The notes beneath the pieces were generated by a model. It saw only the letters and a program-made list of their open reading frames with translations. It was not told the origin of the DNA and searched no databases. Of a stretch of DNA of 64,000 nt, positions 52,065 to 64,000 are shown in pieces. This stretch comes from Arthrobacter sp. B6 (GTDB lineage Bacteria; Actinomycetota; Actinomycetes; Actinomycetales; Micrococcaceae), in contig NZ_KV467168.1 in assembly GCF_001663775.1 (NCBI RefSeq), positions 2,654,770 through 2,718,769 on the forward strand, given 5' to 3'. The position numbers and the translations under genes were made by a program. Within the stretch, counting starts at the first letter, position 1; each line of letters begins with the position of its first letter.

Positions 52065-53101
52065 AAACCCGCGACATCGCCGCCACCGAGCCCATGACCC
52101 TGGCTTTTGAGGTCACCGTTTCCTCCGTGCAGGAGCTGAGCCCCAACTTCCGTCGCATTACCTTTGGTGGGTACTCGCTGCGTGACTTCGGCGTGCACGG
52201 GGACACCCTTGACCTGCGGATCAAGCTGATGATCCCGTCCCTGGCGTCTGACGGGACGCCGCTGCCGCTTCCCGTCTTCGAGATGGCGCAGTCGGGCTGG
52301 TACCGGGAATGGCTGGCCATGGACCCCGCCGTGCGCGGCTCCATGCGCACCTACACCGTCCGGAAGTCACGGCTGGATTCGGTCTACCCCGAGATCGACG
52401 TGGACTTCGTGATGCATTTCGACGCCGACGGAAACGGCGGTCCCGCCGCGAACTGGGCACTCAACGCGAAGCCGGGGGATGCGATCACCATCATCGGCCC
52501 CAACAACCGGGCCGCGCACTGCGTCACTGCCGAGACGTACTCCGGCATCGAATGGCGGCCGGGGATGGCCCAGCGCGTCCTGCTCGCCGGCGACGAAACA
52601 GCTGTCCCCGCCATCTCCGCCATCCTCGAGACATTGCCGTCATACATGAGCGGCCACGCCTTCCTGGAAGTGCCGCAGGCAGGCGACTTCCTGAACATTA
52701 AAACGGACGCCGATATCGCAATTACCTGGCTTGCCCGCGGCGCGGCCATTGGACGGTCCCGCCCGCATGGCGAACTGCTGCAGCAGGCAGTGCGCACGGC
52801 GGTACCAGTTCCCGGCTGGGTGGGCATCAAGGAGTCCGACGGCGGCGCGGGCCCGGAGCCCGAAGACGTCAACGTGGACGTGGACATCCTCTGGGAGACT
52901 CCCGCGCGGATGGAGACAGGCGAAATCGAGGCAACCAAGAACCCGGGCATGCCGGCCGGTGCCATGCCCTTCTACGCGTGGATCGCCGGGGAGGCCGCTG
53001 TTATCAAGGACATGCGCCGGTACCTGGTGCGCGACGTGGGGATCGACCGGAAGCAGGTTGCGTTCATGGGGTACTGGCGCCAGGGAAAAGCGGAGGGCTA
53101 G
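52061..53101 (+). CDS. Siderophore-interacting protein (ferric-siderophore reductase)
   Basis: The 346-residue cytoplasmic flavoprotein is of the SIP/ViuB family, which releases iron from siderophores by reduction. The N-terminal FAD domain has [19 protein letters not shown] and the R-x-Y-T motif [25 protein letters not shown]. The C-terminal NAD(P)H-like part has [22 protein letters not shown] and [44 protein letters not shown]. Length is slightly above the family norm (about 280) owing to an extended middle. It overlaps the ATPase stop by four bases and ends the operon. Confidence 0.94.
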   Translation: MKTRDIAATEPMTLAFEVTVSSVQELSPNFRRITFGGYSLRDFGVHGDTLDLRIKLMIPSLASDGTPLPLPVFEMAQSGWYREWLAMDPAVRGSMRTYTVRKSRLDSVYPEIDVDFVMHFDADGNGGPAANWALNAKPGDAITIIGPNNRAAHCVTAETYSGIEWRPGMAQRVLLAGDETAVPAISAILETLPSYMSGHAFLEVPQAGDFLNIKTDADIAITWLARGAAIGRSRPHGELLQQAVRTAVPVPGWVGIKESDGGAGPEPEDVNVDVDILWETPARMETGEIEATKNPGMPAGAMPFYAWIAGEAAVIKDMRRYLVRDVGIDRKQVAFMGYWRQGKAEG

Positions 53102-53120
53102 GGCCTCAGCCACCCAACCT

Positions 53121-53171
53121 AACGCTCTCGCACTTTCTGTGGGTTTTTCGCGGACGCTCTCGCAGTTCCTG
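53121..53171. repeat. Diverged copies of the 32-bp CGCTCTC repeat
   Basis: AACGCTCTCGCACTTTCTGT begins a 33-base unit and ACGCTCTCGCAGTTCCTG begins a partial second, matching the units at 3289-3384. It lies after the siderophore reductase gene. Confidence 0.65.
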
Positions 53172-53219
53172 TTGCTCGCTGTTCACCTCGTCTTTGCTTC
53201 AGGTGGCTAGGGTGGCGGG

Positions 53220-54065
53220 GTGTGCGCTGATTCCTTGCTTCCTTCTAGTGGGCGGCGTGTGTTTGTTGCCTTGGGGGACTCATTTACCGAAGGGGTGGGG
53301 GACCGGGACGAACGACTGCCCAACGGTGTCCGGGGCTGGGCTGACCGGGTAGCGGAGAGGCTGGCCAAAACTGAGCCGGGCTGGAGGTATGCCAACCTTG
53401 CTATCCGAAGCAAGAGGCTCCGGCACGTCATTGCTGAGCAGCTGGAGCCAGCCCTGCGGATGCGGCCCACGCTCGTTACGCTCTACGCCGGCGGGAATGA
53501 CATTCTTGACCTGGGCACGGACATGGCCGCGCTGATGGACGACTACGAGACCGTGGTTGCCAGTCTGGCCGGTACGGGTGCCACCGTGGTGCTTTTCACG
53601 GGCTTCGATGTCAAGGTGTCGGCCCTCTTGGAACCGCTGAAGAAGCGGAACACCGCCTACAACCAGCGTGTGCGGAAGATTGCTGAACAGTACGGCGCCG
53701 TCCTGGTGGACTACTGGTGCCTGGACGCTTTCCACGACCGGCGCATGTGGGATTCGGACCGGCTGCACATGTCCAAAGCTGGCCATAAATACTTGGCCGG
53801 ACAGGTCCTGGAGCAGCTGGGGATTCCACACAAGATCAAGCCCAAGGAATGGGATCCGCCCGCCAGGCTCAGTCTGCGCGAATGGGAGAGGCGGCAGCGG
53901 CGCTGGGTAAATGACTGGCTGTTGCCGCTGTTCGGCCGCAAGATCAGGGGCGTCACGCTGGGGGATGCCCTCAGTCCGCGCTGGCCCGAGCCCGTCAAGG
54001 TACCGCGGAAAGGCGGCCTGAAAAGACTGGCCGAAGCAAATCGCGCGGACGCCAGGAATCCCTAG
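53220..54065 (+). CDS. SGNH/GDSL hydrolase
   Basis: The 281-residue protein has the SGNH blocks: FVALGDSFTEGVGD (block I, Ser21), TLYAGGNDILDLG (block III) and DSDRLHMSKAGHKYLAGQVL (block V with the catalytic Asp and His). These enzymes cleave esters of sugars, lipids or peptidoglycan acetyl groups; the substrate is unknown. No signal peptide is visible. The C-terminal 60 residues are basic. A paralogue with the same blocks lies at 56250. The GTG start has a modest ribosome binding site. Its stop overlaps that of the YciI-like gene by four bases. Confidence 0.9.
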   Translation: MCADSLLPSSGRRVFVALGDSFTEGVGDRDERLPNGVRGWADRVAERLAKTEPGWRYANLAIRSKRLRHVIAEQLEPALRMRPTLVTLYAGGNDILDLGTDMAALMDDYETVVASLAGTGATVVLFTGFDVKVSALLEPLKKRNTAYNQRVRKIAEQYGAVLVDYWCLDAFHDRRMWDSDRLHMSKAGHKYLAGQVLEQLGIPHKIKPKEWDPPARLSLREWERRQRRWVNDWLLPLFGRKIRGVTLGDALSPRWPEPVKVPRKGGLKRLAEANRADARNP

Positions 54066-54349
54066 GTGTCCAGGAGGTTTTCGAATCCTTCTGCCACGCT
54101 TGTGACCTTGAATTCAATGATTTCGAACTCGGCCACGCCGTTGCTGAAGAACGGGTCCCGGGCCAATGCAGCCTCAAGGGTGGCGCGGTCGGCGCCGGAC
54201 AGCAGCACGCCGCCCACCGCCGGAACCATCCGTCCGGACGCAAGGAACAGGCCGCCGTCGAACGCTTCCTTGACCCAGGCCATGTGCGCAGGGCGGTGGA
54301 AGTCCACGATGTCCTCGGGCACCTTGTAAGTCAACGACACAACAAACAT
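54062..54349 (-). CDS. YciI-like (YCII-related) protein
   Basis: The 95-residue protein reads FVVSLTYKVPEDIVDFHRPAHMAWVKEAFDGGLFLASGRMVPAVGGVLLSGADRATLEAALARDPFFSNGVAEFEIIEFKV, the YCII ferredoxin-like fold with the conserved His-Asp pair (R-P-A-H-M). Members are small dehalogenase-like or unknown proteins. It is convergent with the SGNH gene and divergent from the MarR gene. Confidence 0.88.
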   Translation of the reverse strand: MFVVSLTYKVPEDIVDFHRPAHMAWVKEAFDGGLFLASGRMVPAVGGVLLSGADRATLEAALARDPFFSNGVAEFEIIEFKVTSVAEGFENLLDT

Positions 54350-54430
54350 AAAGTCAGCCTACCGGGACGTGCCCCCGGCCGTGGTGCGTCACTTGAACTC
54401 TCAACCGCGCTCTCCTTCTAGAATGGCAGT

Positions 54431-54910
54431 ATGACCGAACCGCGCTGGCTCAACGCCGATGAACGACGTGCCTGGCTGGCCCTGCTGAGCATCAACACCA
54501 TGCTTCCTGCCGCGCTGGACAACCAGCTGCACACCGCAGGCAAAGTGTCGCTGTTCGACTACAACGTCATGGCCATGCTTTCCGAGGCCGAGGGACGTTT
54601 CCTCCCCATGAGCGAACTCGCCGCCCGCACCAGTTCCTCGCTGTCGCGGCTATCCCACGTCGTCACCAAACTGGAGAAACGCGGTTGGCTGGAGCGGCGG
54701 CCACACCCGGGGGACGCGCGCGTCACCACTGCGCATCTGGGCGACGCCGGCATGGCCACCTTGGTGGCACTCGCTCCTGGGCATGTGGAGGCCGTCCGCG
54801 CGAAGTTCCTGGATGCGCTCACGGAGCAGGACGTGGAGGACCTGGCGAGGATCGGCGAGAAAATTGTGGCCCGCCTTGATGGCGACCACTGGATCCTCCG
54901 CGAATCCTGA
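54431..54910 (+). CDS. MarR family transcriptional regulator
   Basis: The 159-residue regulator has the MarR winged HTH: FDYNVMAMLSEAEGRFLPMSELAARTSSSLSRLSHVVTKLEKRGWLERRPHPGDARVTTAHLGDAGMATLVAL (about residues 40-115), with the D-x-R wing. The ends are dimerisation helices. TAGAAT ends 6 bases before the ATG, which suggests a leaderless mRNA. Its target is not obvious; the YciI-like gene is divergent from it across about 80 bases. Confidence 0.9.
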   Translation: MTEPRWLNADERRAWLALLSINTMLPAALDNQLHTAGKVSLFDYNVMAMLSEAEGRFLPMSELAARTSSSLSRLSHVVTKLEKRGWLERRPHPGDARVTTAHLGDAGMATLVALAPGHVEAVRAKFLDALTEQDVEDLARIGEKIVARLDGDHWILRES

Positions 54911-54962
54911 GAGCCCCGTTTCACATCCTACGATTTATCACCCCTGAACAGAGAGCTCTTTC

Positions 54963-56237
54963 ATGCATGCACACCGGCCCGGTTTGACCGCCATACTGTC
55001 TAAGAAAGGCAGCGTCCTGGCAGTATTTGCCGCAGTGCATATTCTGTTCCTGCTGTTGCTCACCCCGCGCATTGCCGCAGGTAACACGTACGGTGACGTC
55101 AGCCTGTACCGTGACTGGGCATTTCTGGGACTGAACGAAGGCACATGGCAGGGGGTGGATGTTCCCTGGGTCTATCCGATCGCGGCGATGTTCCCCATGC
55201 TTGCCGCGGCTCTTTTTGGTCCTGCGCAGTACATGCTCGGCTGGTTCCTCCTGTGCACTGTCCTTAACCTCGGAGCGGTGCTTGCACTGCTCACTCACCC
55301 CGCGGTTCGATTCGGCTGGCAGGCTGCGTATCTTTGGCTGCTGCTGACCGCCATCCTGGGACCGCTCAGCTTCTCCCGGGTGGACGGACTTTCAGGGCCC
55401 ATCGTGGTAGTGGGCTTGGTCCTTGCTGCCAGTCACCCGGCCATCGCCTCCGCTGTATTGTCTGTGGCGACCTGGATAAAAGTATGGCCCGCCGCAGTGG
55501 TGCTGGCGTTGCTGATGTCCAGCAGGGCCTGGCTCAGGGTGCTCGTGGCCGGAATGGCGGTGTCAGCTTTTATGGTGTGCGGTGTGCTGGCCGGAGGAGG
55601 TGCCCGTAACCTGCTGGGCTTCATTCAGGCACAAGGTGAGCGCGGGATGCAACTGGAAGCCCCCCTCACTACACCCGGCCTGTGGCAGGCCGTCCTCGAC
55701 ATGGGTACCCATATTCATCCAAACTTCGCCATCACCACCATGGAAATCCGCGGTGGCCTGGCGGACCCGGTGGGTGCCCTCATGAACCCGCTTCTTGCTG
55801 TCACCGTGGTGCTCATATCCCTCCTGATCCTGGCCGCGACAAGGCGGAAGACTGAAAGGCTCGACCTCCTCCTGGTGGGTGCGCTGGCTCTCGTCTCAGC
55901 AATGATCGTCTTCAACAAGGTCGGTTCCCCGCAGTTCATGATCTGGCTGGTTGCGGTCGTTAGCGTTGGCGTAGCTGTGAACGGTTGGAGGTGGGCTGTG
56001 CCGGCCGCGACGCTTGTGGTGGTCGCTATCCTCACCACGCTCGTGTATCCGTTGCTGTACATGCAACTGCTCATCGGCCTGAATCCTGGCGTCGCAGCGC
56101 TCCTGACCGCGCGGAATGCGTTGGTGGTCATGCTCCTTGGCTGGGCGGTGCTGAAGCTGGTGGGAATCGTGAGGCCTGGCCGCACCCATGCCGAGGCCCC
56201 AGTCACCACCCGCTTGGTTGCTCCCAGCAACAGATGA
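54963..56237 (+). CDS. GT87-like polyprenol-phosphate mannosyltransferase-type membrane protein
   Basis: The 424-residue protein has about ten hydrophobic helices (for example GSVLAVFAAVHILFLLLLTPRIAAG, then a loop GDVSLYRDWAFLGLNEGTWQGVDVPWVYPIAAMFPMLAAALFG). The acidic first loop after helix 1, GDVSLYRDW, is typical of GT-C glycosyltransferases that use polyprenyl-phosphate sugars. It resembles the DUF2029/GT87 group. The exact donor and acceptor are unknown. It lies between MarR and the second SGNH hydrolase. Confidence 0.75.
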   Translation: MHAHRPGLTAILSKKGSVLAVFAAVHILFLLLLTPRIAAGNTYGDVSLYRDWAFLGLNEGTWQGVDVPWVYPIAAMFPMLAAALFGPAQYMLGWFLLCTVLNLGAVLALLTHPAVRFGWQAAYLWLLLTAILGPLSFSRVDGLSGPIVVVGLVLAASHPAIASAVLSVATWIKVWPAAVVLALLMSSRAWLRVLVAGMAVSAFMVCGVLAGGGARNLLGFIQAQGERGMQLEAPLTTPGLWQAVLDMGTHIHPNFAITTMEIRGGLADPVGALMNPLLAVTVVLISLLILAATRRKTERLDLLLVGALALVSAMIVFNKVGSPQFMIWLVAVVSVGVAVNGWRWAVPAATLVVVAILTTLVYPLLYMQLLIGLNPGVAALLTARNALVVMLLGWAVLKLVGIVRPGRTHAEAPVTTRLVAPSNR

Positions 56238-56249
56238 CACACTGGCGCT

Positions 56250-57026
56250 ATGGATTTTTCGGCCCGGTACGTAGCTCTTGGTGACTCCTTCACGGAAGGC
56301 GTAGGGGACGAGGACGCCACCCGACCAAACGGCGTCCGCGGATGGGCGGACCGGGTCGCGGAGCAGCTCAGCGCAGCGAACCCGGGCTTCGGCTACGCCA
56401 ACCTTGCCATCCGCGGCAGGAAGCTCCGCCAGATCATGGCCGAACAGGTGGACGCCGCCGTCGAACTCAAACCCACCCTGGTGACCATCTATGCCGGAGC
56501 CAATGACATTCTCCGTCCCCGGATGGACATTGACGATCTGCTGGCCGGGTACGACGACGGGATCCGCAAACTGAGTGCCACCGGAGCCACGGTGGTCATG
56601 TTCACCGGGTTCGACGCCCGCGGATCCAAAGTCTTCAGCACCATGCGGGGACGCACCGCCATCTACAACGAGCTGGTCCGCGGAATCGCGGGGGACCACG
56701 GGGCGCTGCTGGTGGATTACTGGCGTTTCAATGAGTACTACGACTGGGGCATGTGGGCCCAGGACCGGATGCACATGTCGGCCGCCGGGCACGCGAACAT
56801 GGCCAAGCGTGTCCTGGATGTGCTCGAACACGACCACTCGATCGAGGTCCCTCCCATGACGCCCGTACCCGAGCTTGGCCGGGTGGATGCCCTCCGGGCC
56901 AACGCCCGCTGGGTCAAGGAATTCGCCGGTCCGTGGGTGGTCCGCCGCGTTACGGGGAAGTCCTCAGGGGATGGCCTGGCACCAAAATACGCAGAGCTCA
57001 CCCGCCTCCAACCGCGGAATCCGTGA
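56250..57026 (+). CDS. SGNH/GDSL hydrolase (paralogue)
   Basis: The 258-residue protein has VALGDSFTEGVGDEDATRPNGVRGWADRVAEQL (block I, Ser13), TIYAGANDILRPRMDIDDLL (block III), and WAQDRMHMSAAGHANMAKRVL (block V with Asp and His). It is a paralogue of the protein at 53220 over the whole length. It has no signal peptide. The start is 12 bases after the membrane protein stop, so they probably form an operon. Confidence 0.9.
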   Translation: MDFSARYVALGDSFTEGVGDEDATRPNGVRGWADRVAEQLSAANPGFGYANLAIRGRKLRQIMAEQVDAAVELKPTLVTIYAGANDILRPRMDIDDLLAGYDDGIRKLSATGATVVMFTGFDARGSKVFSTMRGRTAIYNELVRGIAGDHGALLVDYWRFNEYYDWGMWAQDRMHMSAAGHANMAKRVLDVLEHDHSIEVPPMTPVPELGRVDALRANARWVKEFAGPWVVRRVTGKSSGDGLAPKYAELTRLQPRNP

Positions 57027-57066
57027 TTGTGTGCCCCGAGCCCCCTATACACCACCATGGGCCGGA

Positions 57067-57096
57067 TTGGTCTTTAATTGCGCGAACTCGTAGACT
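57067..57096 (+). promoter_or_regulatory. Promoter candidate of the rpmB operon
   Basis: TTGGTC and TAGACT are 18 bases apart. Transcription from here would give a leader of about 185 bases before rpmB, long enough to hold a regulatory structure. Confidence 0.5.
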
Positions 57097-57286
57097 TGGT
57101 AGGCGCTAAGTGCGCGGAGCGTGCGCAATTGCTCCGGTGGCCCGGTAATTTTCTCCAGGGTAGCCGGTAGTTAGGGGCTCAAGTTGCGTGACTAACCGTT
57201 CACCCTGATCACTTTGGGTCGCATTTAGACGCATGGTCCTGCAGCAGATATGCGGATCATTACATTCAATTCTTTGAGGAGAAGTC

Positions 57287-57523
57287 ATGGCAGCACACTG
57301 CCAAGTGACCGGGGCCGAGCCGGGCTTTGGGCACAGCATTTCGCACTCGCACCGCCGCAACAAGCGTCGGTTCGATCCGAACATCCAGAAGAAGCGCTAC
57401 TGGGTTCCGTCCCTGCGCCGTAACGTCACGCTGCAGGTTTCTGCACGTGGCATCAAGACCATCGACGTACGCGGCATCGACGTAGTCGTCGCCGCCATCC
57501 TTGCTCGGGGAGTGAAGCTCTAA
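57287..57523 (+). CDS. rpmB: 50S ribosomal protein L28
   Basis: The 78-residue protein has [35 protein letters not shown] and [19 protein letters not shown], the L28 pattern. It lacks the paired CxxC zinc motifs (it has only one Cys), so it is a zinc-free form. GAGGAG precedes the ATG. Its stop shares one base with the rpmG start. It is the first gene of rpmB-rpmG-rpsN. Confidence 0.95.
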   Translation: MAAHCQVTGAEPGFGHSISHSHRRNKRRFDPNIQKKRYWVPSLRRNVTLQVSARGIKTIDVRGIDVVVAAILARGVKL

Positions 57524-57690
57524 TGGCTAAGGACAAGGACGTACGTCCGATCATCAAACTCAAGTCGACCGCGGGCACGGGTTACACCTACGTAACCCGC
57601 AAGAACCGTCGTAACGACCCGGACCGCATGGTTCTGAAGAAGTACGACCCCAAGATCCGCCAGCACGTCGAATTCCGAGAGGAGCGCTAA
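57523..57690 (+). CDS. rpmG: 50S ribosomal protein L33
   Basis: This short gene encodes 55 residues beginning [20 protein letters not shown] and ending [10 protein letters not shown], typical of L33, with [23 protein letters not shown] in the middle. It contains no cysteine, so it is the zinc-free paralogue type. Its start overlaps the rpmB stop by one base and its stop is three bases before rpsN. Confidence 0.95.
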   Translation: MAKDKDVRPIIKLKSTAGTGYTYVTRKNRRNDPDRMVLKKYDPKIRQHVEFREER

Positions 57691-57693
57691 ACC

Positions 57694-57999
57694 ATGGCTA
57701 AGAAGTCCAAGATTGCTCGCAACGAGCAGCGCAAGGTCATCGTTGAGCGTTACGCTGCAAAGCGCCTCGAGCTGAAGAAGACCCTGGTTGACGAAAACGC
57801 AACCGACGAAGCACGCGAAGCTGCACGCCTCGGCCTGCAGAAGCTGCCCCGCAACGCCTCCCCGATCCGTCTGCGTAACCGCGACATCATCGACGGCCGC
57901 CCCCGCGGTACCTTCCAGAAGTTCGGTATCTCCCGTGTTCGCTTCCGCGACATGGCACACCGCGGTGAGCTCCCGGGCATCACCAAGTCGTCCTGGTAA
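57694..57999 (+). CDS. rpsN: 30S ribosomal protein S14 (long, zinc-free type)
   Basis: The 101-residue protein is the longer S14 form without the CxxC-x13-CxxC zinc finger (there is no cysteine). It shows [29 protein letters not shown] and the conserved [44 protein letters not shown]. It ends the rpmB-rpmG-rpsN operon, followed by a strong terminator. Zinc-free sets are often zinc-regulated (Zur) in actinobacteria, but I see no clear Zur box here. Confidence 0.95.
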   Translation: MAKKSKIARNEQRKVIVERYAAKRLELKKTLVDENATDEAREAARLGLQKLPRNASPIRLRNRDIIDGRPRGTFQKFGISRVRFRDMAHRGELPGITKSSW

Positions 58000-58028
58000 T
58001 CCAGTACCGCTGATTCCAGCTGCTTGAG

Positions 58029-58063
58029 AAGGGCCGGCAACCGTTTGGTTGCCGGCCCTTTTG
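58029..58063 (+). terminator. Rho-independent terminator after rpsN
   Basis: Perfect 14-bp arms AAGGGCCGGCAACC and GGTTGCCGGCCCTT with a GTTT loop, followed by TTTTG. Confidence 0.9.
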
Positions 58064-58668
58064 CGTTAAAGCGCTGTCCAGCTCGGTCTCTGTGCTTCCT
58101 CCTGTTGGGCTGTGTTGCAGCACACAGAAGAGAAGTACGACGGCGGAGGGCCGGCCGGGTGCCTGGATGCGCCGTCCTGGCGCGGAACGGCGGGGTTTTG
58201 GACCCCCGAAAGGGAAGATTTGCGGTGGGGATCGAGTGGGTGTATTGTTTTCTAAGTCGCCGCGAGGGAGACAGCGAAGAGCTGGTTACCACGGGCGGCC
58301 AAACCCCTAAATCAAGACCAAATTCTGGTAGCTCATTAGAGCGCCTCAATATGGTGGGGACGCGTTTCCTGCCGATGAAAATCCTGAAATACGGATTTGC
58401 ATCGGGCCGGGAAACCGGGTAAGTTTGAAAAGTTGCTCCGGAGCGATCCATGGCTGTTGTTTGGTTGTGGTGGTGCCGGGTGTGTCTGTTGTTTGAGAAC
58501 TCAATAGTGTGCCAAGTTTGTTGATACCAATTGTTTTATTGATTGGTTGTTTTGGCCAGATCGTGCCGCCCCTGTGGTGTGGTTTGGTTTTTACAGCTGG
58601 TTTCAAATTTTGTGCAGCCGTTTTATCCCGTTTTCCCGGGGTTGGTGGTTGTGTCTGTTTTTGTTTTA
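58064..58668. other. rRNA operon promoter and leader region
   Basis: About 600 bases without a gene. It contains an AGTACGACGGCGG half-repeat near 58132, a promoter candidate at 58397-58425, and the left arm of the 16S processing stem at 58502-58516. Confidence 0.6.
58397..58425 (+). promoter_or_regulatory. rRNA promoter candidate
   Basis: TTGCAT and TAAGTT are 17 bases apart, about 245 bases before the 16S start. It is the best -35/-10 pair I see in the region; other promoters upstream are likely. Confidence 0.45.
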
Positions 58669-63833
<5,165 letters not shown>

Positions 63834-64000
63834 CACACACCCCTTTCGTGAACGGCATTCAAAAGACGTTCACACCACGAAAAGGGTAAAAAGAAACAAG
63901 ACTGCTTGCGTCCACTATGTGGTTCCCAAACAACAAACCAAACGTTGCTTGCGGAACACAACTAAATAACAACACCACAGTTCCCTAACAGGAACATGTT
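63834..64000. other. 23S-5S spacer
   Basis: It contains the right arm of the 23S processing stem (63904-63936, complementary to 60551-60583) and an AT-rich tail. No 5S start is visible. Confidence 0.6.

Overview
This is a 64 kb high-GC chromosomal segment from an actinobacterium of the Arthrobacter group (Micrococcaceae; Arthrobacter, Pseudarthrobacter or Paenarthrobacter cannot be separated by eye). The evidence is the 16S and 23S rRNA at the right end, including the roughly 100-nt domain III insertion of actinobacterial 23S rRNA, together with the gene repertoire and the GTG/TTG starts. I see no insertion sequences, phage genes, tRNA genes or CRISPR array. Short palindromic and tandem repeats are unusually common between genes and, in two cases, inside genes.

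Layout. 1-14 kb: mannitol PTS operon (mtlA-mtlD), a GNAT acetyltransferase, a sugar porter, a DHA2 drug exporter, an RraA-like protein, another MFS carrier, a TetR regulator, malic enzyme and small unknown proteins. 14-23 kb: a divergent LysE exporter/Lrp pair, a WXG100-like secreted protein with a lipoprotein, a second Lrp regulator, GluQ, an HD hydrolase, LtrA, and a GNAT-AAA+ ATPase fusion. 23-28 kb: an asparagine/amino-acid block (permease, zinc-type asparaginase, FadR-type regulator, sodium/alanine symporter). 28-36 kb: a HipBA toxin-antitoxin pair with two operator-like palindromes, a terpenoid-cyclase-fold protein, UDG-like and GIY-YIG-like proteins, an S4 protein, sulfite-oxidase-like enzyme, aldo/keto reductase plus a remnant of another. 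36-46.6 kb: YchJ, membrane proteins, a large acyl-CoA dehydrogenase and a Wadjet/MksB-type SMC operon (jetA-jetB-jetC) with no jetD nuclease beside it. 46.8-53 kb: a lipoprotein and an iron-siderophore uptake operon (binding protein, two FecCD permeases, ATPase, siderophore-interacting reductase) behind a DtxR/IdeR-like box. 53-57 kb: two SGNH hydrolase paralogues flanking YciI, MarR and a GT87-like membrane protein. 57-64 kb: rpmB-rpmG-rpsN, then 16S and 23S rRNA; the 5S gene would lie beyond the window.

The most interesting points are: (1) a jetABC operon lacking jetD; (2) a palindromic element embedded in frame at the N-termini of two adjacent iron permeases, encoding a similar RERT...LYVRA peptide in both; (3) the GNAT-AAA+ fusion; (4) paired operator-like palindromes upstream of hipBA; (5) several dispersed short repeat families. 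All functional statements come from reading sequence and from family knowledge; no database search was run.
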